This document shows, piece after piece, positions 40,684-52,310 of a stretch of DNA of 64,000 nt. A program made the translations under genes and the position numbers. The notes below the pieces were generated by a model. It was not told the DNA's origin. It saw only the letters and a list, made by a program, of their open reading frames with translations, and did no database searches. Position 1 is the first letter of the stretch; each line of letters begins with the position of its first letter. The stretch is from Fereydounia khargensis (taxonomy: Eukaryota; Basidiomycota; Ustilaginomycetes; Urocystidales; Fereydouniaceae): NCBI GenBank assembly GCA_026413255.1, contig JAOCZO010000034.1:1-64000 (forward strand), read 5' to 3'.

Positions 40684-43600
40684 TCATTTTTCAAACAGGC
40701 CACTGACGGCCGCCTCGGTCTTTTCCAGCAGAGCACGGAGCATAGTCACTTCCTGTTCCAGCTTTTCAATCTGGCCTTCCTGGACTGCAGTTTTCGAGAG
40801 AAGCAGTCTGTTCTCGCGTCTGGTGGTTTCGAACAGGTGTTCGATCGCAACCATCTTGCCCGTCTCTAGTCTTGCCCGGATCTGTGCGGCGCGTGCGGGT
40901 GCCTGGAATGCCGGGTCCTGTGTCTGTTCGCAGGCACACAGGGGTGGACCAGCGCATCGTAACGAGTTGGTCTGTGTCGACAGCTCCCAGACCGAGCCGG
41001 TAGTAAAGCACGACTGGCGCGACGAGAGGTGCTGGATCGTCTTGCCCACGGCAGCAGGCATCGCCTCGTCCCCGTCCAGCAGCGTGCAGAGCACCGTATT
41101 GACACGCACATGCGTCTGCTCACTCGCAATGGCCAGATTTCGACTCAGACCCAACAGAGCATGCTTCTGCATCTCAACCATCCCCGAATCATTGCTCCCG
41201 TCGCAAAAGATAGCATTGATCAGCGACGCGCCCGAGAAGAGCTCCGCCTCATCCGTCATCTCATCCACCGCCTCGATCTCGTTCCCACGCCTGACTGCAT
41301 GCGACTTGAGCAGAGACACTTGAGCCTGCATCGTGTCGTGGATAGCCACAAGATCTTCCTGCTGTCCGTCAAGCGAAAAGACGTTCATCACACAGTCGAT
41401 CTGATCAAACCGCTCCTCGCTCGCCTGCACTGCCCGCTCGACGCTGAGCGAGCTCTGCTTGTCCACAACAAAGGGAAGAAACTCCGTGTCCGGTGCGATG
41501 CCTCGGATCGTCTCGACAATGCTGGCAGCCTGATCCGCGCTCCCACATCCCACTACAACCGCCCGCACGTTCGGGCCCAGCAGAGAATCGATCGTGCGAG
41601 AGACGGTCGCCGAGTCGTCGCCAATCACCAGGATGACCTGTCGCTCTCGACTGCTGGCAGCCACGGATGCAGGACATGGTCCTTGCTCTCCAATCTCAAG
41701 CCGGTGCGACGGACAAGCATAGTACGTTTTCGGCAAGTCACCGTAAGCTCGGAGCGGTAGGTGCGGACTTGGCATGAGGCTTTTTCGAGCGCCTCCGCGC
41801 CAGATTGTCGGAGTAGTTGGCTCGCGAAAGTTGGCAGACTCGTCTCGAACCGAAGAGGGAGTCACCGGCATGTTGAAAAGGACATCGTGTCCTCCTGCAG
41901 ATTCCATCGTCGCGGACGAGTCGTTGCGCCTTCGAGGAGTGTGGTGAGCGTCGTTCTCCTCATGGACGCTGCTGGCCCGATGATTCTGGCTTCCGTCAAC
42001 ATCGAGCACTGCCAGTCGTGGTGTAGTGATCGAGCTTGGGGACGGGCGTGTTCTTCCTCGAATCTTGGTCATACTATCGGGGCTCTGACCGAGGCCCTTG
42101 CTCTCCGATGCGTAAAAGTGCGGCGAACGAGCGGTACCGAAAACGTCAGATGGTCTCCTCGCCTCGTGTTCGAGCCCAATCGTGAGGGGAGCGACTGTAG
42201 AAGATGCCAGGAGAAGCTCAAGGTGTGCGGTCAACGTACGTTCCTCAGCAAGTACCCTGCGCACCTTGAGAATATTGAATTGGTTGTTAGCAGCGATCTC
42301 CCTTGTTTCTTCCTCCCAGAGTACTCGCTCGCGTGCGCGTTGTTCGATGCTGGCTTGCTGGAGCAGTTTCAGGTCTTCCTCACGCATGACAATTTGCTCT
42401 GACAACGTGCCAAGCTGCAGTCGCAGGTGTTTGTTTTCATCCTCGAGGTCTTCCACCGTATCCTGAGTGAGCTCGAGACGAGATCGAAGCGCCTGCGCTT
42501 CTGACAGCTACGAGAAACCAAAGTGATGGTTAGTACGGAAGACCCCACGAGCTGAAATGTGAGACTGTCCAGACATACCTGCTCCCTCCAGCCTTCTTCG
42601 AGCTTCAATCCGACCTTGCGAAGATTTTCAGCATCTTTCTCAGTCCGTAAGGTGTGCTTGGCATCCGCACAGCTCATGATGAGCTCTGTAAGCCGATTCT
42701 CGTCAACTTCGCGTCGCGGGAGGCGGACTCGGATGTCATCGTCAATGTCAACTTGCTTCTGCTGCTGTTGCTTTCCAAACGTTTTTGCACTTTTGAAACC
42801 AGAAGCCAGGCCACTGAGCTGCTTGGAAAACATACTCAACGTTGTCGGGGCACGATTCGCGACAGGAGCGGGCGCTGGAATGTTTGCTTGGCCTGCCGGA
42901 ACCGACGGACTCGAGGGCTTGACGGGTCGGACATTGGATGCCGGCGAAGCAGGATCCCGGTGGATAGGATCGGAAACTGTCGCCTCATTTGACGTAACCT
43001 CAGATCCGACCACAGAAGTGCCTGGTACTTGTGGTGTGACGGTGCCGGATAGCTGCGGAGTGGCGATATCCGGCGATGGTGTTGACGCGTTGAGCCGCTG
43101 GCCCCGCCGAGCTGGCCTTGGGGGGCGCTGAATAGAGTCTTGTCTTCTCGACTCTCCCTTCTGGCTCGAGAGTGCACCATCTTGATGTTGGTTGGACGAG
43201 CTGCTGGCCGCCTCATCCTCTTGCAGAGGAGAAGAAGGCAGAGCAGGAAGCGAATGCTGAGGGGGCTGCGTTTTAAAGCCCTGCTTTCGTACATCAGGCG
43301 AGGACATCGGGCTTGGATTGGTACTTGAGCCGATAGCCTCTCCAATGTCCTGCATCAGACCTCTGACAGAATCAAATAGATCATCTTGATAATTGTTACC
43401 GGGGAAGTTGGATATGCCCAGGCCTTGGTGTGATTCTGCGGTCGGGAGCGTTTGTCCGAGCGAGTATGCTTTGAGATTGTGCTTGCCGCCCTCGGGTTTG
43501 AGCTGAGAGCCAAGTTCGTGCTTTGCCCTGGTATCAACCCTTAGATGCCTGAGATTGTCTAGGTGCCTGGAGACCGAGTCGTAGTCGCTCGTCACGTCGG

Positions 43601-44081
43601 TCTCGGTATCTGTGATACTCAGTTGGCTGTCACTAGCGGAAAGAGAAGCGCTTTCAGACGAGGAGGCACTGAGACTAGGGTCGACTGAGGGAGGCGGGCT
43701 GAGGATAGGCTTGGGCAGATTGTCAAAGTTGATTCGGGTGATGTAAGTTGACTGTCTCCGTGAGTTCGCAGAGCGATGGGGCTGGGGCGTCAAGTTGCCT
43801 GGCATAGGTGGCGAACTGCCGTTTGAAAAGGAATGAGACCTCGGGGTAGGCTCGGTGATGCTGGCTGGACTGAGGAGAGAGCGGGATTCGAGATAGATAC
43901 CACTGCTGGCACGTCTTGCACTGAGTCGATCGCCTGGACATAGAAATGGCTTGGTGGGCATCGCGGTCAGTGAGCTGGAAGAAGGCAACTCGGAGGTCTT
44001 TGGCCGATTGTATAGAGAGTACCGTTTCGTAGGAGGCGCTCCTGGAGACGCGGCTCCAGCGGGAATGTATGACACGGGCAT
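40684..44081 (-). CDS. Coiled-coil protein with a degenerate SDR-like (Rossmann) domain
   Basis: Minus-strand exons are 44081-42579 and 42507-40684, giving 1108 residues. The frame is open a further 103 codons upstream; I chose MPVSYIPAG because that extension looks like leader sequence. Residues 1-430 are Ser/Pro-rich and disordered. A coiled coil spans about 465-580 (VEDLEDENKHLRLQLGTL). A second disordered stretch precedes an SDR-like domain at about 790-1040: VILVIGDDSATVSRTI (beta-alpha-beta), FDQIDCVMNVFSL, ASLINAIFCDG, KHALLGLSRNLAIASE, VRVNTVLCTLLDGDE and FTTGSVWEL. The Gly-rich TGxxxGxG loop is gone. At YxxxK, Lys949 stays but the Tyr position is Val945. A short coiled coil ends the protein. 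Catalysis is unlikely; a scaffold role is inferred. Confidence 0.75.
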
Positions 44082-45794
44082 CTTGATAGACCACCGAAAA
44101 GTGTTTAGTTCGACGAGCTCGCCGAACGGAAGGTTCTGTGGTTGCGGTGGAAGTGTAGAAGAGAAAGGTTTCGAAGTGAGAGAAGGAAGCCAAGTTGGTT
44201 GGATGGATAAAAAGAGGCTGATATCCAAGATCCCTTGGTGATCAGGGGGTGTGGGCCAACGTGTGAGAGCAGAGCAGGAGACAATGAACTCTTGTGCCAG
44301 TTGACTCGCTGCTGACACGCCAATGAATAGTTTGTTGACAGGCGATACCTGGGCTTGGGAACGGTTGAAGAGCTTATGCGTTTGTGGCAACTCGGGGCGT
44401 TGATGGCTTGTCTAGGACGAGACGGAAGTGCGAAATGAGTTTGCTGGCTCGCGGCTTGAGGGCGGACAAGGCAACACCGGGAATGGGAGCGTGGAAACAG
44501 TCAGAGAGACATGAACGGGACGACGAAATGAGTTGGACGGCTGAACGGAAGGAACAAACCGCAACTTGGTCGCAAGTCAGCAGTACAGGTGCCAAGGATG
44601 ACTGTAGCTGGTTGCTGAATGAGCTGGCAACGGCTTGAAAGGCTTGCTGCGGTGAATTTGATCGTGATGGGAGCGTTGAAGGGAAGATGATGGTGGGAAG
44701 CACGAATGACGAGATGGAGATGCCAGAATGAGGTGGGACCCGAAGGGCCGAAGGGGAAGGGGATTGCATCAAGGTTATGGCTACAGTCTCAAGCTAACCC
44801 GACGGAGGGGTGGGCTCGCTGGTGGAGGAGGCCTCGACTGCACTAGGTCGATCATGTCTGGGAGAAGGAGGAAGAGCAAACAATCTGGCAGAGACAATAG
44901 CTCGGGGCCAGCCATGGGCATGGCCATGCTGTATGTAGGTCGGGCGTATGGGGCCGCTTGACTTTCTGGCGCATGAGGCGAAGTGTCAAACTTGCATTTT
45001 GCTGCACTGCACGGAGGCCAGCAGAGCGCTTTACGTCGTGAAATCTGTGGGACAACCTTTGGCTCTCTCCGGCCCGTATCATGCGGTGCAGCCTGCTGGT
45101 CTGGTGCTCAGATCGAGACGAGGGAAATGAGATGAAAGGCAAGGTGGTCGATTGAGACAGCAAATTAAGGGGAATCGGGCAGCATGTGTGCTCTCCGCTC
45201 TGTCTTGACACTGTGTGCGCTCTCCGCTCTCCCCTTGCATCTCGGCCATCCCATCTGATGGGTCGATTTGCCTGCTGCACTCAGCGTCAATACGTGCCAT
45301 TCGCGCGCAGGAAGTGTGCGCAGCACTTTGCTCGCTGCTTGTTTCTCCTTTCGGTGGGGATGGAAGCCAGGCTGGTTGCTACTTTTATGTTGCCCTTCTC
45401 GGGGATGGATTCCCATGGCTCGGCCGTGCCGCTATGCTACAGTACAGTACAGTACTGTTCTGTACAGTACTGTAGTACATTTGCCATGCCATCATGTCGT
45501 GCATGCCAAAGTGTGCAGTTTGAGGTGCACTAGCGCAGTGTTTGTGGCTCGCGCCGTGAGTCAAGTGGACCCTGACAGCAGAATTGTGCATCCCCGACGC
45601 GTCCTCTTGCAGAGAGTCAGTCGGTCAGCCAGTCGGTCAGCCAGTCAGTCGCGTCTCCTGCTGAGCACCACGTCCCTCTCCAAGCTCGGACTGCAAATGC
45701 AGACGGGGAGCGTGTGAGTGGCTTCGATTGCAGAACAGTCCCCCCTCCTTGGCCCGCCCGCACTGTAGTGGACCTCCTTGCACGCATCCCAAGA
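44082..45794. other. Intergenic region upstream of the SDR-like gene
   Basis: 1.7 kb with no supported gene. It contains the upstream region of the SDR-like gene (possibly part of its coding start, see that entry), a CAGTA palindrome at 45438-45474 and GTCAGTCGGTCAGCC repeats near 45613-45645. The right end is the 3' side of the SCI1-like gene. Confidence 0.5.
45438..45474. repeat. Large CAGTA palindromic tract
   Basis: Several CAGTA units run into TACTG, then TGTACAGTACTG, giving two overlapping palindromes over about 37 bases. It lies about 320 bases downstream of the SCI1-like stop. Confidence 0.85.
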
Positions 45795-47216
45795 TCAGGA
45801 ACTCCCGCCCCCAAATCGTTGTTGGGCCAGCTGCACGATTTGTTTGTACGTTTGCTGGTCAGCACAGGCTACCAGGCTACAAAACACAACCCGATGCACA
45901 CCAACATCAGTTGGGCGGGGCACTCACCTGCTTGAACATGGCCATGGTCTCGTCCTCGCGCGACCGCATCGCTGTCACACGTTCGCTCATTTCGGATTGA
46001 CGCTCTGCTTTGCGCTCCTCGCGAGCGCCTTCTCGACGCCGTCTGGACCGTTCCCGCTCTTGAAGCCTGTGCGTGAAATAAACGTTTGTCAGATCGAGCC
46101 TGGTCAATCAGCCATGGATGATCCAACACTCACGCCTTCTGAAAGTCGTCTCCGCCTCCAAGCAGCGTCGAGTCGTCCATCTCGAATCCGTCATCCTCCT
46201 TGCGGTTGGCAAATTCGCGATTGGCTGCGTTCTTCTCCCTCCGCTTCTCGATCAGCGCATCGCGCCCCGTAGCCCTCGGCGCCATCTCTTCGGCAAGTTC
46301 CCTGGCATCCCTGTTGGACCGTCGTCTCTCGCCCGCGTCCTGCCGCCTCTGTGCCTCTGCAGCTGCCTCTCTCTCATACTGTCTCTCGGCGTAGCTTGAA
46401 GCCGCGGATGCGCCTTTGCCTCCCCATCCTGAATCGCGAGCTCCCGTGTTGGAGCCACTGCCCTTGAGCTCAACATCCTCGTCATCAACGCCTCCCAGAC
46501 GTTGACGCTTGCCCGCCCTGCGCTCAGCCTCTCGTGCCTCGATCGCGCCCCGTGACTGTGCATTGGTCATGGTATCTACGGTATCCCGAACACTGTCGAG
46601 GACCTCTTGTTCTTGCTGCGTATAGGATGCTTTGGCAGCAAAGCCCCACTTATGACGTGTCTGCGAGGAAGATGGTGCCGCAGCCGACCGGATCCTGCCC
46701 AGGTAAAAATCGTCTATTCATGGCCATTTATGGCCCGGAACCGTCAGCACTGCAAGAAAACATTGAGCCGTCTTGGACGATGGCTGGGCACTCACCAGGA
46801 AGTCTGCCGCGGTTCCACTTGTCAACAAACTTGTCAAAGTATCTGCGCGCATCTTTGCTGGAGATCTCATCGAGATACTTGCGTTTGGACTGGGCAAGCC
46901 ACACTTTGAATTCCGCCGCCTTTTGAAAGTAGTCGTCTTGACTCAGTGGAAGTGCGCCTAGCTCTGCTAGCTTGGGATCGAGCGGAGCAGGTCCCTCGGA
47001 TGTATCGGATTGGTCTCCATCCTGGTCTCTGTGACGCTCGGATCGACTGTGCCTGTGTTCACGGTCACGGTCACGGTCATGGGCCCTGCGCTCTCTTCTG
47101 TCATCCGGAGAGCGGCGCCTCTTGCTGCGGTGATCGTCACCGGCATGGCTCCTATCGGGTCGCCTCTCGCGATCGTGACGATCTCGCTCTCGGTGGCGGG
47201 AGGACTCGTGGTCCAT
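45795..47216 (-). CDS. RS-rich nuclear protein related to plant SCI1
   Basis: Minus-strand exons are 47216-46796, 46713-46134, 46066-45928 and 45830-45795, giving 391 residues. Residues 1-75 are Arg/Asp/Ser/His-rich (RHRERDRHDRERRPDR), like splicing-speckle proteins. The core reads LPLSQDDYFQKAAEFKVWL and YLDEISSKDARRYFDKFVDKWN, then RGRLPDDFYLGRI..., QTRHKWGFA. The tail reads SREDETMAMFKQLAQQRFG. The D[DY]YF.K..EF..WL, F..FV..WN and C-terminal MF+.LA..RFG blocks match the style cell-cycle inhibitor 1 family of plants and its uncharacterised eukaryotic relatives. Its role in fungi is not known to me; a link to splicing or cell-cycle control is inference. The last exon is just 36 bases and exon 2 starts right after an in-frame stop. 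Confidence 0.78.
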
Positions 47217-49290
47217 GGTGAAAATGCAATACTGCCAGGGGGCGGGGCGATGCAACAGTCGTAGATGGAGGAGGAGGATCAAGGAGCGAGCTTGCTTGTG
47301 GCTAGCTGGACCTCCACTTTTCTTGCATGTCTACCGAGCAGTCGGTCACTTTTGTGTCGGCCGGAACGCGAGCAGAGGGAAGAAATAAAAAAAAAATCCC
47401 GAGGCACGCTCACAACCCTGAAATTGGGTGGCCTGGGCGCAGCGAGTTACAGTAGTCTTTCGCTCAGCCCTTTCTTTTTCCCTCTCGCTGGCTCTTTTCT
47501 CTTCCTCGGCGTGTTGCTTGCAGCTCCGGCGACAGAGACAAAAAAATTGCTTGCTGCTCTCTCATTTCACTGGCCCAAAGTGAGACACGCGCGCGCGTCC
47601 CTGTCGGGTTTGGGCTGGCTGGCTGGCTGGCTGGCCATCAACGCGAGGCGCATCACACTCACTCATGCTCACACACACGCACACGGACATGGACACATTT
47701 GCGCTCAGTGCCATGCCAGTCCTTGCGAAAGGATACCGGCATGAACAGTTGGCCGCATCTTGAAACGAGTCGTGCTCGCGGCAAGTTCCGATTAACCAGC
47801 GTAAAGCCTGTTGCTACTAGAGTTTCAGCACTGTAATCATGAGAGGGCGTGAGACGAGGTCAGGTGAATCAAGACTCTGAACATTAAGCGTAGTCGCGGC
47901 GAGAGACGCATCGGCTCTTCTCCCTTTGTCGCTTGAACCTTTGAAACAACGCGCGTGGGTGCTTCTGTGAATTCTTCTTTCGCCGCCTTTTGCCCATGTC
48001 TTCCCTTTATGCTACAATAATGGCTACGGTATGGCGTGGGAGAGACATTTGAAGCAAATCGCAACCCTATCTCCGTGAGAGGAACTCCCATCTTGATATC
48101 CCAACTCTTGAATCTGCACAGGAGTGGGGGCAGGGGCAAAAAGAAAAGAGGGAGCGGAGCGTGTGTGTGCTTGAAGCGCGTTCAAGTCGAGTAAGCTCAA
48201 GCGTACACTCTTTGCAGCCCAATCAGTTGGGTCGCAATACAGTACAGTAGACAGCAAGCAGCCTGACTGAGCCAAGCGCACACCCGCAAGAGCCAGAGAA
48301 AAGAAAAAAAAAGAGGCCAAAGCGAGCAAAGTCAACTCGAGAACCCTTTCTGGCTCTGGCTGGCTTAGCGGGCGAGAGACGAGAGTCAGAAAGCGCAACA
48401 ACAGCCGGCAACGCACTGCACTGCACTCACAGCTCAAGCCCAGCCGGCAAAGACAGACAAGCAACGACGCCAGGTCAGTGGCAGGGCAAAGAAAGCTCAG
48501 CTCGCGCTGGCTGAGGCTGGGGCTGGGGCTGGGGCTGGGCAAGGCAGCAAAGACAGACAAAACCCAACGCGACGCCATTAAACTACAAGTCTAGCTACAG
48601 TGAGTTGGCTGGGCTTCAGGCTGGCTGGCCTGGCTGGTTGCTCGATTGATTGATTGCCTGCTTGACAGACTGACTGCGCTTTCCGCATTTCATACAGCAC
48701 CATCTTTCTGCTGTTCACACCACACCAACCAACAACCCCTTCCACCCATTCAACCCATTCCCGCCAACTTCCCCTTCAGCCTAACAACCACTTGACTTGG
48801 TTCCACACTCCAAGTCTAGCGCGCCAATTCCACTCTTTGACCTTCTCTCTGTCTCTCCCTTTCACCTCCTTCTCTTCGTCCCGTTCCATGCCTGTCACGG
48901 CTCGGTCCTTTCTCAACTCACATCCAGCTCCGCCTTCCACCTTCCATTCGTTGCCGTGACCCTCTGCTGTCCCAGATCAGACCAGATCAGGCCAGGCCAC
49001 TCACTGCTCCATCGCTCCGACGCATCATACCGCTGCATTCATCCTGGCATTTCCCACCGATCGCTTCAGCACCCTTTCCCTCATCATACGTGTGGTTCCG
49101 GAAACCGCCTGAGCGTTCAGTACACAGAAACACACTCATATTCATGCACACCAAACTATCGTAAGCCCACGCAGAGCATACCTTCGGACCACTTGCACAC
49201 AGTCACACTCAAATAAACGCCGACGCCGCGCCCACTAGCTCCTCAAGAAAAGCCACCTCAAAGCCACCAAGCCTCACCAGCTGAACTGCC
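47217..49290. other. 2.1 kb divergent upstream region
   Basis: No supported gene lies between the SCI1-like start (-) and the Cid1-like start (+). It holds (GGCT)n near 47612-47636, CTGGGG repeats near 48518-48540, GGCTGG-rich sequence near 48606-48640 and a short CAGTA tract at 48238-48250. The final 600 bases are pyrimidine- and CCA-rich, suggesting a long 5' leader for the Cid1-like mRNA. Open frames up to 184 codons are low complexity. Confidence 0.5.
48238..48250. repeat. TACAGTACAGTAG tract
   Basis: A short CAGTA-family element in the upstream region of the Cid1-like gene. Confidence 0.6.
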
Positions 49291-52190
49291 ATGTCGAAAC
49301 ATCATTCTGACGCCAGTGCCGAGAATGATCGCCCCGAGGTCGCTTCCACTTCGTCCACTATCGCTTCTTCTTCCTCTTCACCCGCCACAACATCGGCGCA
49401 CAAAGCTCCTTCGAATGAGCCTGCATCCAACTCGTCTCATCTTCAGCCAAACACCTCCGCACCCTCCGCAACCGCTTCTGCTCGCCGCTCTAGCGCACGC
49501 TCCGAGGCCTCTGCCAAGATGAGGGCCGCCCTCTCCGCCTCATCTTCCCCTGTGCAGCAGAGCAACGCACAGTTTGCCTCTCCGGCCGCCACAAGCTCCG
49601 CTCCGCTTGCTACTTCGCTCTCACATCCTTCACACTCGATACAGACCCTTTCTTCGGCCTCTTCCACACTTGGAGTACCTGTCCCGCCGTCTGCAGTGTC
49701 TCCTTCCTCTATCTCCTCTGCTGCCGCTCCCCGGAGCCCTACATTACCCGCTCATTTTGCTGCTGCTGCTGCTCCTTCCTCTCCCGTTGGTCCCTATTCA
49801 CCAACGTTCCTGTCTCAGCCTGGGCCAAGCAACCCTTCCACCTCGCTTCCCGCCTCCGCTCTCAACCAAATGTCGGCGCCCCCTCAACCACACGTTGCCC
49901 CTGCCATGGCCGTGGCAGGCAGATCTCCGTCCCTCCCAGGGCCAGCCAACATGCCAAACGGCGTCGCCCTGGCCCAACCGCTTAATGGTCGCGTCCGCGC
50001 TCAGACTGCGGCCTTTGCCGGTCCGAATGGCTCCACCATGATGCCCCCTCCTTCATCGTACGCCCCTTCCACTCGCAGTCTCCGCAGCAGCCCTCAAATG
50101 CCCGCTCAGATCAACATCCCTGTCCCCGCTCTCCATGGCATGACGAGTCCTGCGTTTCCCACCCCCCAGACGCCTCACTCGCATCCCATGCCCATGAGTG
50201 GGCCCGCATACGAGCGTCACACTGCGGAGCTCACTAACTGCATCGTGGCGTTCCTCAGTCCTATTCTTCCCACTGAGGAAGAGTATCGGATCAAGGAAGC
50301 CACTCGCAGGCAACTCGAGCGTCTAGCCAACCGAATCAGTCCCGGCGCCAAGCTTCTCGCCTTTGGCAGCATGGCCAATGGCTTTGCGTTACGCAACTCT
50401 GACATGGATCTTTGCTGTCTCATAGGCAAGAAGGACGGCCAACCCACCACGCAGCACACTGCATCCGAGCTCGTCGAGATTCTCGGACAGCTCATCCGAG
50501 AAGGTACGCTTACTCGCTGATCCTGGCCGCGACTATACCCGTTTGTCCCATACTGACCTGATGTCTCATATTTTTCTTGCCATCAGAAACCGATTTCAAT
50601 GTCATGCCATTGCCCAAGGCGCGGATCCCGATCATCAAGATCAGCAGGGCACCAACTCCAGACCTTCCTTACGAAATATCCTGCGACATTGGCTTTGAGA
50701 ACAGACTGGCTCTCGAGAACACCCGCCTGCTGCTCAGCTATGCCATGGTCGATCCACCGCGGCTTAGGACGCTAGTCCTCTTCCTCAAGGTCTGGACCAA
50801 GCGAAGGAAGCTCAACTCGCCTTACACGGGCACACTTTCCTCCTACGGCTACACGCTTCTGGCCCTCTTCTTCCTGACCCATGTCAAGAAGCCAGCTGTG
50901 CTGCCCAACTTGCAAGCCATCCCACCGAACCGGCCACTAGCACCCCACGAGATCGAATTGAACGGCAACAACATTTATTTCTATGACGACGTGGCTACGC
51001 TTCGCAAGGAATGGGCTTCCCAGAACACAGAGAACGTTGGTGAGCTGCTCATCGACTTTTTTCGCTACTTTTCCAAAGAGTTCAGCTACTCGAAGGATGT
51101 GGTCAGTCTTCGCACCGAGGGCGGCATCATCTCCAAGGACAACAAGAACTGGAACGCCGAGCTCTGTATCGAGGATCCCTTCCAGATGGGCTACAACGTC
51201 TCGCGCACTGTCACCAAGGACGGCCTCTACACGATTCGCGGCGAGTTCATGCGTGCCAGCCGTATCTTGCTGAGTCCCAAATCGACTCGCGTCTCGGCGC
51301 TGATTGCTGAGTTGTGCGAAGAGCGCGATGACAGCCTGACGCGCGCACCGGATTCGCATTCGCCCCGGACAAAGGCGTACGGCGCCCGCAGTGCAGGGCT
51401 CGACTCTCGCGGGTACCGGGACGTGTATGCCAACTCGCGGCGGTACGATACGCCACCAAGCTACTCTGGTTTCGGCGGTAGCTTTGCATTCGAGCAGATG
51501 GCGCGAGGTCTAGGCCAGGGGGTGGCGTACCCACCCACGACGGCGATGCTCGCTCCGCTCTCGCGTAACCATGGACTGAGTCCGAAGGCGCAGCCGTCGC
51601 GGTTCACTGCTCAGCAGGAGGGAGGGCTGATCTCGTCTGCGCTCAGCGAGAGCGGGACCGCGTCGAGCTTTGACTATCCGCGCGGGAGCATTGGCCATGC
51701 CTCTGCGCGCACCTCTCCGTCCTTCAAGCATGCCGTGCCCAACGGGATTGGGCCAGGCGGGCCCGGGGCACAGGAGGCCTTCGCATACGGTGCTGAGATC
51801 AGCTTCGGTCCGCAGCAGCCAGTCACTACACGCGATGACATGGCCAACCCGCGCACCAAGACGTCCCGCTCGCTGTCAGAGTCGCTGAACAGGTCCATGT
51901 CCCTGCCCAGGCATCCTCCGAACGACGTAGACGAGCAGCTCGCGGCGCTCACCCTGCACCCACGGCCGTCGGACGCCTACACGGCCTGGGCAGGCGGGGT
52001 CGAGGACGACGCGGTGTCCCTCGTGAGCGAGGCGACCGCAGACGACCTCCCGACACCGCAGGAACCGTCTCCGCCGCGCAACCTGTCGCCGCGCAGCTCT
52101 GTCAGACTTCCAGACTCTATCATCGTCCAGGCTAAGAATCGGCGCCAAGCGCAAGCGGCGGCTGCGGCCGCACGTGCCAACCAAGCGTAG
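49291..52190 (+). CDS. Cid1-type terminal nucleotidyltransferase (non-canonical poly(A)/poly(U) polymerase)
   Basis: Exons are 49291-50503 and 50587-52190, giving 938 residues. The first about 310 residues are Ser/Ala/Pro-rich and disordered. The polymerase-beta-like domain begins near 312. Its catalytic motif LLAFGSMANGFALRNSDMDL places two metal Asp at 371 and 373, and the third is likely at about 439 in ISCDIGFENRLALENT. The helix SYGYTLLALFFLTH and the PAP-associated motif IEDPFQMGYNVSRTV follow. This is the Cid1/Cid13/TUT layout: it adds U or A to RNA 3' ends. I do not see the His that marks strong UTP preference clearly enough to name the base. A disordered tail of about 280 residues follows. 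It converges on the PAK-like kinase with 120 bases between stop codons. Confidence 0.88.
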
Positions 52191-52310
52191 CGAAGCTACC
52201 ACGATCGAATTCGCATGTGATGTAGTGGTTCCCTCTACTCTACTTATTAGCATACAATTGAAAATGGGAGTTTCTCATACTGCAGCAGAGCCCCGGTGTG
52301 GTGTGTGGAC

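Noticed and set aside
44082-44390. 103-codon N-terminal extension of the SDR-like coiled-coil protein
   Set aside because: It is possible, but it lacks recognisable features and reads like leader sequence. Kept only as an alternative start.
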